A stretch of DNA of 64,000 nt from Nipponacmea schrenckii (Eukaryota > Mollusca > Gastropoda > Lottiidae). The stretch spans positions 3,844,001 to 3,908,000 of the forward strand of contig JAUJPP010000012.1 of assembly GCA_030562195.1 (NCBI GenBank), given 5' to 3'. Shown here in pieces: positions 35,605 through 46,989 of the stretch (position 1 is its first letter; each line of letters begins with the position of its first letter). The notes under the pieces were generated by a model. The model did no database searches, was not told where the DNA came from, and saw only the letters and a list, made by a program, of their open reading frames with translations. The translations under genes were made by a program, and so were the position numbers.

Positions 35605-35760
35605 CACAAAACAGGATGTAAACCTTCTTTTAATTTAATCTATCGTTAAGCTTAATATATAACTGTTTGATTTACTCAAAATCTTAAAATATAGAAAGAA
35701 ATGAAACTTTAATACTTAAAACATTATTAAGTTCTCCAAAACTGTTTCTGAAAAGGTTTG
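35605..35760 (+). repeat. Spacer S3
   Basis: Third copy of the S1/S2 spacer, here not preceded by 62-bp units. Similarity begins sharply at CACAAAACAGG. It leads into the largest 24-bp array. Confidence 0.92.
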
Positions 35761-37215
35761 CATAACTGTTTATTATGAAGTCTGTATAACTGTTTATGAT
35801 GAAGTCTGTATAACTGTTTTTGATGAGGTCTGTATAACTGTTTATGATGAGGTCTGTATAACTGTTTATGATGAGATCTGTATAACTGTTTATGATGAGG
35901 TCTGTATAATGGTTTATGATGAGGTTTGCATAACTGTTTATGATGAAGTCTGTATAACTGTTTATGATGAGGTTTGCATAACTGTTTATGATGAGATCTG
36001 TATAACTTTTTATGATGAGGTCTGTATAACTGTTTATGATGAGGTCTGTACAACTGTTTATGATGGTCTGTATAACTGTTTATGATGAGGTCTGTATAAC
36101 TGTTTATGATGAGGTATGTATAACTGTTTATGATGAGATCTGTATAACTGTTATGATGAGGTCTGTATAACTGTTAATGATGAGGTTTTTATAACTGATT
36201 ATGATGAGGTCTGTATACTTTATGATGAGGTCTGTATAACGTTTATGATGAGTCTGTATAACTGTTTATGAGGTTCTGTATAACTGTTTATGATGAGATC
36301 TTGTATAAGCTGTTTATGATGAAGTCTGTATAACTGTTTATGATGAGGTCTGTATAACTGTTTATGATGAGGTCTGTATAACTGTTTATGATGAGATCTG
36401 TATAACTGTTTATGATGAGGTCTGTATAACTGTTTATGATGAGGTCTGTATAACTGTTTATGATGAGATCTGTATAACTGTTTATGATGAGATTCTGTAT
36501 AACTGTTTATGATGAGTCTGTATAACTGTTTATGATGAAGTCTGTAAACTGTTTATGATGAATCTGTATAACTGTTTATGATGAATTCTGTATAATGGTT
36601 TATGATGAGGTCTGTATAACTGTTTATGATGAGGTCTGTATAACTGTTTATGATGAGGTCTGTATAACTGTTTATGATGAGGTCTGTATAACTGTTTATG
36701 ATGGGATCTGTATAACTGTTTATGATGAGATCTGTATAACTCTTTATGATGAATTCTGTATAACTGTTTATGATGAGGTCTGTATAACTGTTTATGATGA
36801 GGTCTGTATTTGTTTATGATGAGATCTGTATAACTGTTTATGATGAGGTCTGTATAACTGTTTATGATGAGGTCTGTATAACTGTTTATGATGAGGTCTG
36901 TATAACTGTTTATGATGAGGTCTGTATAACTGTTTATGATGAGGTCTGTATAACTGTTTAAGATGAGGTCTGTATAACTGTTTATGATGAGGTCTGTATA
37001 ACTGTTTATGATGAGGTCTGTATAACTGTTTATGATGAGTTCTGTTTAACTGATTATGATAAGGTCTGTATAATGGTTTATGATGAGGTCTGTATAGCTG
37101 TTAATGATGAGGTCTGTATAACTGTTTATGATGAGATCTGTATTTGTTTATGATGAGGTCTGTATAACTGTTTAAGATAAGATCTGTAAAACTGATTAAG
37201 ATAATGTCTGTTTAA
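35761..37215. repeat. 24-bp minisatellite, main block
   Basis: About 60 units of CTGTTTATGATGAGGTCTGT plus ATAA, with many one- or two-base indels between 36060 and 36600 and cleaner units elsewhere. The 24-bp period keeps frames open on both strands (an 8-residue repeat on each). The indels break these frames, so I do not regard them as genes. Confidence 0.96.
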
Positions 37216-37823
37216 TAAAAGCTGAATTCAGATTGATTTCAAATCTAAAAAAAATCCATCTTATTCAACCACTTGTTGTATTTATCTCTTCTAACCTGCG
37301 AGAATTTAAAATTTGGCAAGTAGCCCTAGACACTGGTAGAATATGGCACAGGTTGATAAAACATTGAAATGTTATTAATTTAAACAACTTTCCAATGATT
37401 GGTGAATATAATCAATAACACCAGACAATTTAGGAATTAATGTTGATTCCTTTTATCCTGCAATTGAAAATCAATTATAATGAAACAGTCTTCAAGTCTT
37501 TCAAAAATATGTTTTTTGACAGATTTCAAGCTAATAAAGAAATAAAAAAAATATCAAATCTATCTTATGTCAATAGCCAGACTTGCTTTATTATGTTGAC
37601 TGTAGAGAAATGTTACCATTGCATTAAGTTTGATTTGTAGAAAGCTTTCCCAAATGGACAAATATTTTTATTTTCTTTCATATTTACTTTATCAGACTTG
37701 TACCAGGTCAGTGCAACATATTAATAACCATTACATAGTGTTAATGACTTGATATTTTCACATCTCAAAGAGAGTGCAATGCTTCTATTCAGATGGACAA
37801 TAAACTGAGGCCCTCTATTCCAC
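37216..37823. other. AT-rich DNA, no feature recognised
   Basis: No array, transposon end or exon pair identified. Confidence 0.4.
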
Positions 37824-37962
37824 TTAACCCTTTCAATACTAGACATATAATTACATAATATATACCTGGAGTATATAGTGGCTGTTTCCACACAAAATTA
37901 ATGTCATGCGATTCAGGAATATGACACTTTATTTTATCTGCAATTAGGGTTCAAAGGGTTAA
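37824..37962. mobile_element. 139-bp MITE with TTAA ends, piggyBac-like
   Basis: TTAACCCTTTCAATACT at the left is mirrored at the right, where the inward reading is TTAACCCTTTGAACCCT (10 of the first 13 bases after TTAA match). TTAA on both sides and a terminus starting CCC are hallmarks of piggyBac superfamily elements. No coding sequence fits, so it would depend on an element elsewhere. A similar left end, TTAACCCTTTTAAATTTAG, lies alone at 38529. Confidence 0.65.
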
Positions 37963-40257
37963 AGATTCCTTGACAGTTGACAATTAGTAGCCTTATGTCG
38001 GTGTCCCACATTGTTCACTTCTTGATGTTGGCTCTTTCATTAGCCTGATCAGATGCAGACCTGCAGACCTTTCAAATCAGATTTTAGAAAACATTATAGC
38101 TTTTAAAAACATTACTCTGATTGCTTAATCTCATTGCATTCTCCACATTAACTAATCCGATTTCTTGACACGATGTCAATGCTAGAGACAGTAGTCAACA
38201 ACTTTCTAACAACAAGCCCCAGGAGTTTGGCTTTTAACATTATATATAATTGAATACACAGCAAGTTAAATCTCATTCCAAAAACTTGCACATAGAGCAG
38301 CTTAAAATAGTATCATTACTAGAACATAGTTAAATGATAGGATAAAAAACACTTGTTACAATAATTGCTTGCCAAATTTATTCCTCTCAAGAATGCTACC
38401 TAGAGAATTTATAATGTAAATTTTTATTAACTTGATTCAAATTTTACAACAAGAATATCTCTTACTTGTTGACTCTAATGTCATTAGCATTTGTTACTTC
38501 TTGTTATGTCGTCTGCATTGCCTTCAAATTAACCCTTTTAAATTTAGAATCTAGCATCTAGCATTGCCATACCTAGAGTGCTTATAGCAATTATATTTTA
38601 CAAATTCTTTCAAGTTTATTACATATGCATAGGTCTACACTCCAATTAATGGTCCCCTGCTCATGAACAACACGATCAGGAGCTTTTGGAAGAGTTGTCC
38701 AACACAAGTGATTTGGATACTTTGAATCATATATCATTTGTATGTTAAGTTGTGAAAGGATTCTTCTTGTTTCATTTCTAACAAGAGTCAAAACACCTTG
38801 CTGTAAATTCTAGTGTTAATCTGGTATAGTTATTACACCTGTATTACCACACTATATCACGACAGGTAACACCTGATAATCAATAGTAAATTCATAGATA
38901 AAAATGTCTAGTCTTATATCTACTGTCTAATCACTAATTATACGAATACAACTGATAGACAATATGCAAATATGTGAAGAAAGAAAACTCTTCAGGTTCT
39001 ACTCACAGTAACGTGAATCTCATATTTTAAAACCTTGCATTATAATTATACCTGAAAATACTTGCAAAATATGCTATTTACATACTTGCATCTAATTGAT
39101 AAATCTGCATTTGTTTGGAAATGATAAGTCTAAATGAAGTGAACAAATTGTTTAGCAGGAAACATAGACAAATTGTGTTGCTGGACCTATTAAGACTTAA
39201 AACATTTAGTTGAAACTTTCAGAATACATAGGAGATATATTTTTCTACAAATTGGTGTTCATTTTGCATAAATGTGCTCAGTTTTCAAACACCTACCAAA
39301 AAACATAACACGTAAGCCTTTAAAATATTTTGGGCAACAAAAAATAACTGCAGAATGTTTTTATTTACAACTTTTATATGAGTCCACATTTCTCTAGATT
39401 TTGGTATATATGCTTTCATAAAATTGACAAAGATAATTTAAAAAAAAAAATAGAGTGCCCTTTTAAGATATCTGACTTTTGTGTGTTAAAAGAAAAGCTC
39501 TACCAGACTGCACTCAAAGTAAATTACCTTCATATTTTCTTGGCTTGTCTAAATGCATAGTTTATTATATAGCAAGACTATTGCATTCAATATTTTGCAT
39601 TCCTGACTATTCAGTTACATTCTCGTTCAAATCAAAGTGAATGCTTAAGATCTTCAACTATCAAGATTCCCTTGTTCCTTCAAAACTTTTTTGGACAAAT
39701 TTGATCAAGTAATAGGAGATGTAGCTCGGTCTGGCATTGTTCAAATGGGACTTTCAATATGAAGCATTCATCTTAAACAATAGCCTTGACTTGTAATTCT
39801 GATAACATGAGCATGATGTTGTAAGCAGCTTATTGTCTATCTGTTTGAAGATTGTAAATAACACAGTAATTACTGGAAGTATTTTAATGGAAGATTCTGT
39901 AGAAATGTCTGAGACAGCAGGCATTGTTGACAAGATATACCTTCTGAGTTAAAAGAGAGACCAAGCCTGAAGCCTGGCTTGGTACAGATCTGAGTCATAG
40001 AGCACAGATATTCTGAAACTTGCCTCCGTCGCATCTACAATATCTTGGCAAACTAATTTAAGGAACTACATCACAATATTGTGAAATAATTTGCCATGGG
40101 TCATTTATAGAAAGGTCACGATGAAAGATTTCCTGTGTCAAGGACCTTCTTATTTTAAGTTTCAAGTTTCCAATGACATCAAGTTACTGGAGGGTATATC
40201 AAGAACAATACAGTAAATATAATATCATTTATATACTTCAAATCTAAATCTGAGACA
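37963..40257. other. AT-rich DNA with weak minus-strand coding signal
   Basis: A minus-strand open segment ending at 38591 and beginning near 38806 follows an AG and has a balanced amino-acid content, but I recognise no family. A short hairpin, CCAAGCC...GGCTTGG, lies near 39960-39982. Otherwise nothing was recognised. Confidence 0.35.
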
Positions 40258-40640
40258 ATTGTAAATAAGTACTGTATCTAATTATTGTAAATATTTACTT
40301 TATTCTAGGATTGTAAATAAATACTGTATTCCATTATTGTAAATAAATACTTTAACCACTTTTGTAAATATTTACTTTATTCTAAAATTGTATATAAATG
40401 CTGTAACCATTATTGTAAATAAATCTTTATTCTAGAATTGTAAATAATAATGTATCCCATTACTATAAATATACACTTTATTCTAAGATTGTAAATAAAT
40501 ACTGTATCTCATTATTGTAAATATTAACTTAATTCTCTGATTCTAAATAATTCATCTTGTAAATAATTGTTTCTTTCTATGAGTGTAAATAATTTCCATG
40601 GTCTATGACTGTAAATAATAACTGTAACCTTGAAAGTATA
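40258..40640. repeat. Diverged A/T-rich tandem repeat, period about 30-60 bp
   Basis: At least eleven occurrences of ATTGTAAATAAATACTGTAT and variants, alternating with TTTACTTTATTCTA. The units are much more diverged than in the other arrays, which implies an older array. Confidence 0.8.
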
Positions 40641-41551
40641 GAATTTTGGCATCACATAGTTGTAATAATTACTTGTTTCCTCCAAGCACAAACATATTGT
40701 TTAATTATTACTGTATCCCTGAAATACTATCATGATATGGAATAATTACTATATCTGTCACACACTATATGATTGTATTAGAAAATAACACAATTGTTAG
40801 TTTGCAGTAATTAGTGTGATAGTAAATGGTAGTAAGAATAACCTTGTAGGTATATCACTACTAGGAGATAGAAGTATGTTATCATGATGATATCTCACAA
40901 GATGCCTTAATATATTTATTTTACCTATCATTAACACAATAATAATATTATTCAACTGTCATTGTCTGATAATTATACCAGGTTTTCTGCCATCTGACAC
41001 ATCTATATACCTAATTGAGCATAGTTAAATCAGTCAAGGTGACATCTCAGATCTTTACCTATGAAATTGTTTCTTTAAACAATGACCTCTTCAAAGATTC
41101 TAGTTTACCATCAATGAGATGAGAACATAGTGTCATAAAAGCACTGGGCTAGGTCACAAAGTAAAGATTTAAAACAATGTAGTATGATTTCCGGTGTACA
41201 TTATTCATTCCTTTTCATGGATCCATGTTAATCAATTGTGAACTGCACTATTTATTCCTGATGGTTTTACTGATGACTAATTAATCAACATTAATAGACT
41301 TCTAATCAGAGTTTTCATCATATTCAAATATGCATTTCTGGTACATTATCCAGTATATGTATTTCTGTAATATTGAGCCAGAATCTAGTTAGCAAGCACA
41401 TGAGTGTTAGTCTAAAAAAGGTAATATGTTGTTATTGAAACAACAGCAATGATAATAAATACCAACTGTAACAACAGATTGATAATATCATTACCCTATC
41501 TGTATTACACCAACAACATTATTACAATTTCTTAAAGATTTCTCCTTCCTT
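40641..41551. other. AT-rich DNA, no feature recognised
   Basis: No structure identified. Confidence 0.4.
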
Positions 41552-41835
41552 CAGCGGTTAGAGTGCTGGTTCTTAACGTCATGACGTCATTTGCTTGAAT
41601 ACATTGAAAATGTCGGACGTGAGTTCTAATCTCGACCGGTGTGTGAAAGTTCGATGACCTTGAATAAGTCATCTTCACTCATAATTCCAGTTCACCCGGC
41701 TGTAAATGGGTACGGATAATCCGGGAAAGATCAATGCCAAGAGGTATGGCCAAGGACCGGCTGGTAGAAAGGATCCCTGTCACAGCGGACTTGTGAACCT
41801 AAGTTGTTATCCTTGTAAAATATAGTTGCTTCTTT
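41552..41835 (+). mobile_element. SINE-A copy 2, best preserved
   Basis: Collinear with 1285-1570. It starts CAGCGGTTAGAGTGCTGGTT, so the first bases of the A box are missing or replaced. The B-box-like GAGTTCTAATC, the central block TTCACCCGGCTGTAAATGGG and the tail TTGTTATCCTTGTAAAATAT are intact. It retains more CpG than copy 1, including a perfect TGACGTCA at 41582-41589 inside the palindrome ACGTCATGACGT. This suggests it is younger. Confidence 0.87.
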
Positions 41836-42098
41836 CTTTTCTTCTTATCTGTTTCCTAAAGCTAATAGTTAAAACAAAGTCTACCACTGTATATTTAAAC
41901 ATGGTTGGTCCTGTGTTTCTATCAAGACTATATCATCATCTTTATGGTAAAATATTTTGCTCATGGTCATTCCTTGTTCTAATTTTGACGAGGGCCTCTA
42001 CAAGTTTTGTATTTAATAGGTATGAAAACATGATGAATACTACATTATAATAACATTGAAAAGGATTTCTTTCCATTATTGCCAAGAACAAGACAACC

Positions 42099-42361
42099 TT
42101 AAAGGGACTGTAAAGAGATTTTCAAAATTTGAGCATCAATTTGCATCATAACAATTTTCAATCAGAAGTCTTTGGTATTTACACTTCCACTACAACAAAG
42201 TCTTTGATGACATCACTAATCATAAACTATGCTTATAGCACAGGTATAAGGCTTTTCACGAATAGTGAAATAACCAAACACTTAGTTTTAGTGGAATTAC
42301 AGGAACCACATTGTTTTTAATGCACATAAAATTTTAGAAAACCATTTTACAATCCCTTTAA
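42099..42361. mobile_element. 263-bp MITE with TTAA ends
   Basis: The left end TTAAAGGGACTGTAAAGAG and the inverted right end (inward reading TTAAAGGGATTGTAAAATGG) form terminal inverted repeats, each starting with TTAA. Two related ends, at 11298 and 46982, also have TTAA. The TTAA could be the target-site duplication of a piggyBac-type element or part of the terminal repeat. No protein is encoded. Confidence 0.68.
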
Positions 42362-45300
42362 TTCATACGAAAATGTAACATTATTCTTTGTTTTACCTTT
42401 ACAGTGAGAAAAAACACTAATGGTGTTTTTGGTTGATCTGACAACAAACACTCAATATTACTGTTCTCCTGCAGGCAATATTTCTTTTTATTTGTTTTGC
42501 TGATCTAGTAATTTACAATTCCTGCGTATGTTTACTACGTCTAATTCACAAATTAATGAATTTTTTCCTTGCCTTCAATCCATGAAATGGTCTTTTCTCC
42601 CGCTGGCAAATATAACTAATACCAAAATATTGTACTCAACATTCTGCTGATGTCACAAAATGATAATTTGAAGGAAATATTTTTGACCAGTGCCTAGGTT
42701 CAACCTACAGGCTACATGATTCATCTCACTTGACATCATTCTAATGTTTTGAATGTTTTGCTGCGTAAAATGGTACAGAAAAGGGACACTTGACTTTTAG
42801 ATGACAACATAGTTGTAGGTCAAGGCTATTCACAGTGTCTGGTAGTGCTGGATGTAAAAAATGTTACTGAATAATGACATAATTCCATAGGAAAAAATGA
42901 AAAGACAGTAAACCATTTGCCTCTTCAAATTACACAAAATTCATCTGTTTTGTTCAGGGAATAGATAACTTTTTTTAATGTAGACAGGGTCAATGTTTAT
43001 CTTCTATATGTAATGCACCTGATTCTGCAGTGTGTTAATTTTGGCAGTAAATAAGGTGAAATTGTGTAATTTAGTCTAAGTTAATTACTTGTAGGAATTG
43101 GTCTAGTCTGGAATGATTGTCAATTAAAGTAAGTTGGAATTATTTAAGAGAGATTTAAGACAGCTATGTTTTAATTTTCTATCCAGTTTTATTCTACTCT
43201 ATCAATGTTTGAATCAATTAAAACTTGAGATCCTGTAATTATCTTTATTTTCCTATCAATAACCTGACTTGAATTCAGCTGGTCTTATATTTATTAGGTT
43301 ACCGGGGCTGGGTTGACAGCCAGACTATAAATATGTATATCTTAGTGGAAATACCAAACCTTACAGCATGTTAGCGATATGTGGATTGCTATGTGACAAA
43401 GTAAACAAGCCTAAGTATTCTCTTAGTCCTGGAATATCCAGTGTTAGAAGACACTAACCCTAAGACATCCTAGCTCTAAGATCATTTTGAGAATATGCAG
43501 CCATTTGGGCAAGTGGAAACAAATTCTCAATATGATCAAAGATCTTTGCTTGACAATTATTGTTATTGGTATAAATAATTGACAAACAATTTCAAACTGT
43601 TTATAGATGGTCAATTAAATATTTAGGTGAGCATGACACTGTTAAAAATAACAAGGTCTGGTACCATGCATTGATTGGAATAGCTATACAGATATTCTTA
43701 TTTACAAACTATAAATAACTATACTGTAAATTAACAGTAAAAGGTAATTAAATGTAAATTAAGGTAATGCCACGCAATTGTAAATTAAAATGATAACTCA
43801 CCTATCTTGACAATCTGTATAATTTATTCATTGTCTTAGGGAATAACTAGCATCTGAAACAAAGTCAAATCTCATTATTTGTTTCTTGGGATTCAGGTTG
43901 AATAATTGCTGACAATATTTCCCTTTATTTTCATTAAAACATCTCTTAAACATGGAGTGATAGATGATGAGTTTCAATTACAAAAACATAATTGAATGAA
44001 CCACTAAAGCATCTGAATAAATACCTGTCTTGGGAAGCATATGGTTAGGAGTAGGGCTGCTAGGGGGTTTCAATGTTTCTGGCATCTTGTATCACACTCC
44101 AAGACTTTATGTTGCTTATATGAAACTTGTAACACGTAACAATTTAACACAGTCAAATTGTAAGGCAGGTTAATTAAAGTCTACTAATAGAAGAGCAACA
44201 TTTCTTAACTACTTGGAGAAAGTTTTAAAAATTATGCCAGTTTGTAAGAAATTGATTATTCCTCTGATTACTGGATGGAATAAGAAAAAAAGATGGTAAA
44301 ATAAGTGCTAAGAAGTGTGAAAATTTAATAGTAACCATTTTTTGTTCACATGGATAAGAGTTGAAATTTGATTGTGATATATATTATTGATAGTATAGGA
44401 TAAAATGGTGGTCAATACCAGTCTTAGTTTTCAGAAACTCAACATCAATATTTCATACCCAATACCTTCCTATCTTGATTATTTTTATGTACTTAAATAC
44501 CACAAGTCAATATATTCCCAGTTCTCAGCATGTTTCTCTTCTTTTTTTATAGTGAAATTTGATTATTTACAGTAATTTGACTCTTTAAAAGATACAGTTT
44601 GCCTGTTTATTTTGGTTTCCTCATTGTATGGCCTGTTTTGTTTGAATTGTGTTTTGAATTTAGTGCATTTGGGTGAGTTTTTGGATTTAGGTATTATTGC
44701 AGTATTTCAATATTCAGTACTGTGGTAGAATACCAGTTTATGGAATCACATAATATCTAAACAATTTGACTGTAAAATCAGCTTTAGAAATGAAGTGAAA
44801 TAGAGTTATCTGTCCTATTTGTATGTATCTAATTTAGCTAAAGCAGATAATCAACATCCTTCTGTGTGCAGTGAGAAAACTTTTTGCAATGACAGCAGAT
44901 GTTCACTGTCTACAAAGTCTACATTGTTGATGTTCAACTATTGCAAAAGACCTTTAACTTATTGTCTCCTTCAAACAACTAAATACTATTTCAGCCCCTC
45001 TGACCTGCATTGTTATATAGGTTGAACTATGCAAGAAATTGATCCAGAGATCAAAACTTTCTTCTGTGAAAGTCTCACTATCATTTTGAGGTTTGCCAAA
45101 TGCTCTGGACCTTCAGGTAAATGAGCATACCTCCAAATTACTGAGTCACCTCAGTCCTGTAAGTATAAGATTTTTACCTTCATATTGATAAAAATTGAGA
45201 ATATCTGGTAAAAATAGTTCTTGGTACTGATATTACCAATATAATGAATGAGATAATGATTGAGGTTGATATATCACTACTTTATAGAAATGTTGATTAA

Positions 45301-46744
45301 TCATTTGTTTCCCTTATTATTACCATTTTATTGTAAATCATTCAACATCACAGTCAACGCAGTATTGATTTAACCTGCCAGTTCATCCGCCGTTTTTGTC
45401 AGATTGGACAATTAAAGATTTTATGATGTCAGAGTTTGTGAGACTGTATATTAATGGAGTAGTAACACAATAGAAAATTAATGTGCCAATTTTTATCAGA
45501 GATTTTTATTGGCTACTGTAATGTTTTGAGAAAAATGGCAAAACCATGTATTTAGAAAAGTATCGTCAGGAGTGATTTTCATAGCCACAGAATCAATAAG
45601 CAATGCATTATGTAAGAAACACACTCATCAAGAAATTGAAAGAAATTAATTAGAATATTTTTCACCAGTATGAATCAACTACCCTCACACAATTAACTCT
45701 GAAAGATTCAAGATTTATTTCTATTTAGATCTAAGTGAAGATCTTTAGTGAGTCCAAATGTCAACTTTAATGTAGAGTTTGTAATGTTTTCATTAGTACA
45801 AAGTGGTGAAGATTTTTAACTTCTTTTATTAATTGTTGATGTCAATATTTGAATGGGTAACTTGACTCGTATATTTTGTATGATACATTACACTGTACAC
45901 ATCATAATTGATGCATATCAAATTATATGTTAATGCATACAGAGATTTTTATAAAGACTTTGGTAACTTGTTGACAAATATGATAGAGTTAAATTCAGTA
46001 CACATAAGTTGTTAGTTCAGTTTAACAACCCCTTTGTGGTTTTTCCTTTAATGAGATCCTAGAGAATTTTTATGTAAATTGTTTTTACAAATAGTTAAAA
46101 GTCTTCAACTGTAAAACTAGCTAATTGAAAGGCTTAATTTAATACTAATTACAATTCACTATAATTTACTCAGTTTCAGTTTTATAACAAATTATATCTC
46201 TCTATAACCACATAGTCATCACTTTGAACAGTTTTCTCCCGTGTCTTGTATTTAGTCAATAGAGTAGTTGAATTTGAACAGATGACTATAGTATACGTCT
46301 GTCTCTTGACTTGCTAATATTCTGGACAACTGCTATTTCTGATATACCTAGTTGTAGGCTTACCAACTCAGAAAATCAACAAAACAAAAATTAAAATTGA
46401 TAAATTACATGTTTTATGGCTGATATAAATGATAAAAAGTCAATTTGACAAGATAGAATTTCATTTCAAACCATATCTTGTTAGTATTCCCATCATGCAA
46501 CACTTTCTCGGTGGATTTTAAATAATTAAATAACCCTGACCCGTGAAAAATTTATATTAAATAATGGTAAAGGATCATAATTAGATATTGCAATAACAGG
46601 AACAATGAAAGAAACATTAAAAACAAGGGAACTTGAGGGCTTTTTTTATCATTGGTTGGTTCTGGTTCATAAATTGTTCATTTATATATTGGTTGAATAT
46701 CATAGGACTTTGAATAATCGTTTCAGGTCATGCTATTCATTTAT
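42362..46744. other. AT-rich DNA, no feature recognised
   Basis: A possible exon ending at the donor CTTCAG|GTAAAT near 45116 fails because the open frame stops inside it. No arrays or transposon ends seen. Confidence 0.4.
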
Positions 46745-46985
46745 TTGAAGGTACACAAACTGGACAGATTACACAGAGTGGAAAAACCTGATTTCAAAGT
46801 GAGAATTCGGTTAAAATGGCTTCTGATACAAATTCTATATGTTTTCATATAACATAGACATAAAATTGAATTACATGATCCATAGCCCAACAGATGTTGG
46901 ACTGAAAGTTTGGAATTGAAATTTGAAGCTATCAGTGTTCCTAATACAAAAAAAAGTTTGGAAAACCTCTTTACAATCTCTTTAA
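46745..46985. mobile_element. TTAA-ended element relic, right end
   Basis: GGAAAACCTCTTTACAATCT followed by CTTTAA (46960-46985) matches the outward ends of the 42099-42361 MITE. The left end could not be placed, so the left coordinate is a guess based on element length. Confidence 0.4.
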
Positions 46986-46989
46986 GTAA

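Noticed and set aside
35727..36819. Repetitive frames of 8-residue units on both strands
   Set aside because: By-products of the 24-bp array. Indels in the array break them.
45027..45116. A possible exon between TATATAG and CTTCAG|GTAAAT
   Set aside because: All three frames contain a stop before the donor.
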